Shown: piece after piece, positions 6,129 through 7,022 of the stretch | Numbering within the stretch: the stretch's first letter is position 1 | Layout: the number at the start of each line of letters is the position of its first letter | NCBI GenBank assembly: GCA_028822125.1 | Contig: JAPKEK010000106.1 | Location: forward strand, 1-7,022 | Direction: 5' to 3' | DNA: 7,022 nt | Origin: Pseudomonadales bacterium | GTDB lineage: Bacteria; Pseudomonadota; Gammaproteobacteria; Pseudomonadales; Azotimanducaceae | Notes under the pieces: generated by a model | What the model was told of the DNA's origin: nothing | The model's input: the letters and a program-made list of their open reading frames with translations, nothing else | Databases searched by the model: none | Translations under genes and position numbers: made by a program

Positions 6129-7022
6129 TTAGGTACGATTCAATAACTTCTTTATGCCTCTGACAGCCTGCCTGATTCTATGCTCATTTTCGATAAGCGC
6201 AAATCGCACGTGATCATCACCATACTGCCCAAAACCAACGCCTGGAGAAACTGCCACACGCGCTTCCGTGATTAATAACTTACTAAACTCCAGAGATCCC
6301 AAATGCCGGTATTTTTCCGGTATCTTTGCCCACACGAACATAGTTGCTTTTGGCACAACCACAGGCCAACCAGCCGCCAGCAGACCTTCGCACAGCACAT
6401 CCCGGCGTTTCAGATAGGTTTCCCTGATCTCTACAACACAATCCTGGCTGCCTTCCAGGGCTGCTATAGCGGCAACCTGAATAGGCGTGAAGTTACCGTA
6501 ATCCAGATAGGATTTGATCCGCGCCAGTGCGCCAATCAATGCCTCATTGCCAACACAAAAACCTACCCGCCACCCCGGCATATTATAACTCTTGGACAGC
6601 GTGAAAAATTCAACAGCAATCTCTTTCGCTCGATCTATCTGCAAAATAGACGGCGCGGTATAACCGTCGTATACAAGGTCTGCATAAGCCAAATCCTGGA
6701 CAATCCATATTTTGTAGCGCAGAGCAATTTCCACCACTCGTTTAAAAAATGCCACATCAACACAATGAGCAGTGGGGTTTGCGGGAAAATTAAGAACCAG
6801 CACCTTGGGCTTGGGCCAGGTGTTTAATATGGCGGACTCTAGTTCAACGAAAAAATCAGTTCCCGGGATTAAGGGAACATGGCGCACATCAGCCCCGGCG
6901 ATCACGAACCCGTATGGATGGACCGGATACGATGGATTTGGAACCAGCACCGAATCACCCGGTCCCAGTATAGCCATGGCAAGATGAGCAATACCCTCTT
7001 TCGAGCCGAGGGTGACAATAGC
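6129..7022 (-). CDS. alaC: Glutamate-pyruvate aminotransferase, AlaC type (N-terminus outside window)
   Basis: A PLP-dependent, fold-type I class I/II aminotransferase. AlaC in E. coli (YfdZ) makes alanine from pyruvate and glutamate in the cytoplasm. The last 297 residues are visible; the frame is open to the window edge, so roughly the first 110 of about 410 are missing. In visible-fragment numbering, TLGSKEGIAHL opens the fragment and contributes to the PLP-phosphate site, VPNPSYPVHPYG follows, and NFPANPTAHC is at about 78-87 with the cofactor-contacting Asn. DLAYADLVYDG includes the Asp that pairs with the pyridine nitrogen. TLSKSYNMPGWRVGF holds the Schiff-base Lys at 144 (codon 6591-6593). 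RFALIEN near the C-terminus carries the carboxylate-binding Arg. These stretches resemble AlaC much more closely than AspC or DapC. Pseudomonads often have such a gene beside hom, consistent with this context. The exact amino-acid preference is inferred from family. An apparent ATG at 6977 is internal, because family-conserved sequence extends past it. Confidence 0.94.
   Translation of the reverse strand, partial: AIVTLGSKEGIAHLAMAILGPGDSVLVPNPSYPVHPYGFVIAGADVRHVPLIPGTDFFVELESAILNTWPKPKVLVLNFPANPTAHCVDVAFFKRVVEIALRYKIWIVQDLAYADLVYDGYTAPSILQIDRAKEIAVEFFTLSKSYNMPGWRVGFCVGNEALIGALARIKSYLDYGNFTPIQVAAIAALEGSQDCVVEIRETYLKRRDVLCEGLLAAGWPVVVPKATMFVWAKIPEKYRHLGSLEFSKLLITEARVAVSPGVGFGQYGDDHVRFALIENEHRIRQAVRGIKKLLNRT

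Noticed and set aside
6303..6827. A 174-residue plus-strand open frame opposite alaC
   Set aside because: It lies wholly antisense to a strongly conserved aminotransferase, shows no recognisable domain and no clear ribosome binding site. It is best explained as a shadow of alaC codon use.
1..7022. A defence system, mobile element or other previously undescribed system
   Set aside because: Every stretch longer than 88 nt is covered by a recognised housekeeping gene; there are no direct or inverted repeats, integrase, transposase or unexplained conserved frames.

Overview
This is an ordinary-looking stretch of chromosomal housekeeping DNA from a gammaproteobacterium, probably a marine or environmental lineage outside the enterics. 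The evidence is the protein sequences, which I compared from memory with Escherichia coli and Pseudomonas homologues, and the block recJ-prfB-lysS, which has the same order in E. coli. Base composition is mid-range by eye. I cannot name a genus.

All six genes lie on the minus strand, so transcription runs from high to low coordinates. In that order they are: alaC (glutamate-pyruvate aminotransferase; N-terminus outside the window, 6129-7022), hom (homoserine dehydrogenase with an ACT domain, 4808-6103), recJ (5'-3' single-strand DNA exonuclease, 3128-4807), prfB (release factor 2, with the classic programmed +1 frameshift, 1941-3039), lysS (class II lysyl-tRNA synthetase, 420-1919) and ung (uracil-DNA glycosylase; C-terminus outside the window, from 1 to about 423). 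Gaps are 25 nt (alaC-hom), 0 nt (hom-recJ), 88 nt (recJ-prfB), 21 nt (prfB-lysS) and none or an overlap (lysS-ung). Nowhere is there a gene-free stretch longer than 88 nt.

The six genes cover amino-acid metabolism (alaC, hom), DNA repair (recJ, ung) and translation (prfB, lysS). The tight packing suggests one operon, or two transcription units split at the 88-nt gap before prfB. No terminator hairpin, tRNA, rRNA, CRISPR array, insertion sequence or phage feature was seen.

The points most worth a second look are: the prfB frameshift site, which splits the gene for naive gene callers; a ung reading frame with no ATG or GTG start; hom and recJ lying in the same frame with only one UAA between them; and the lack of thrC next to hom. 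I found no sign of a previously undescribed system.
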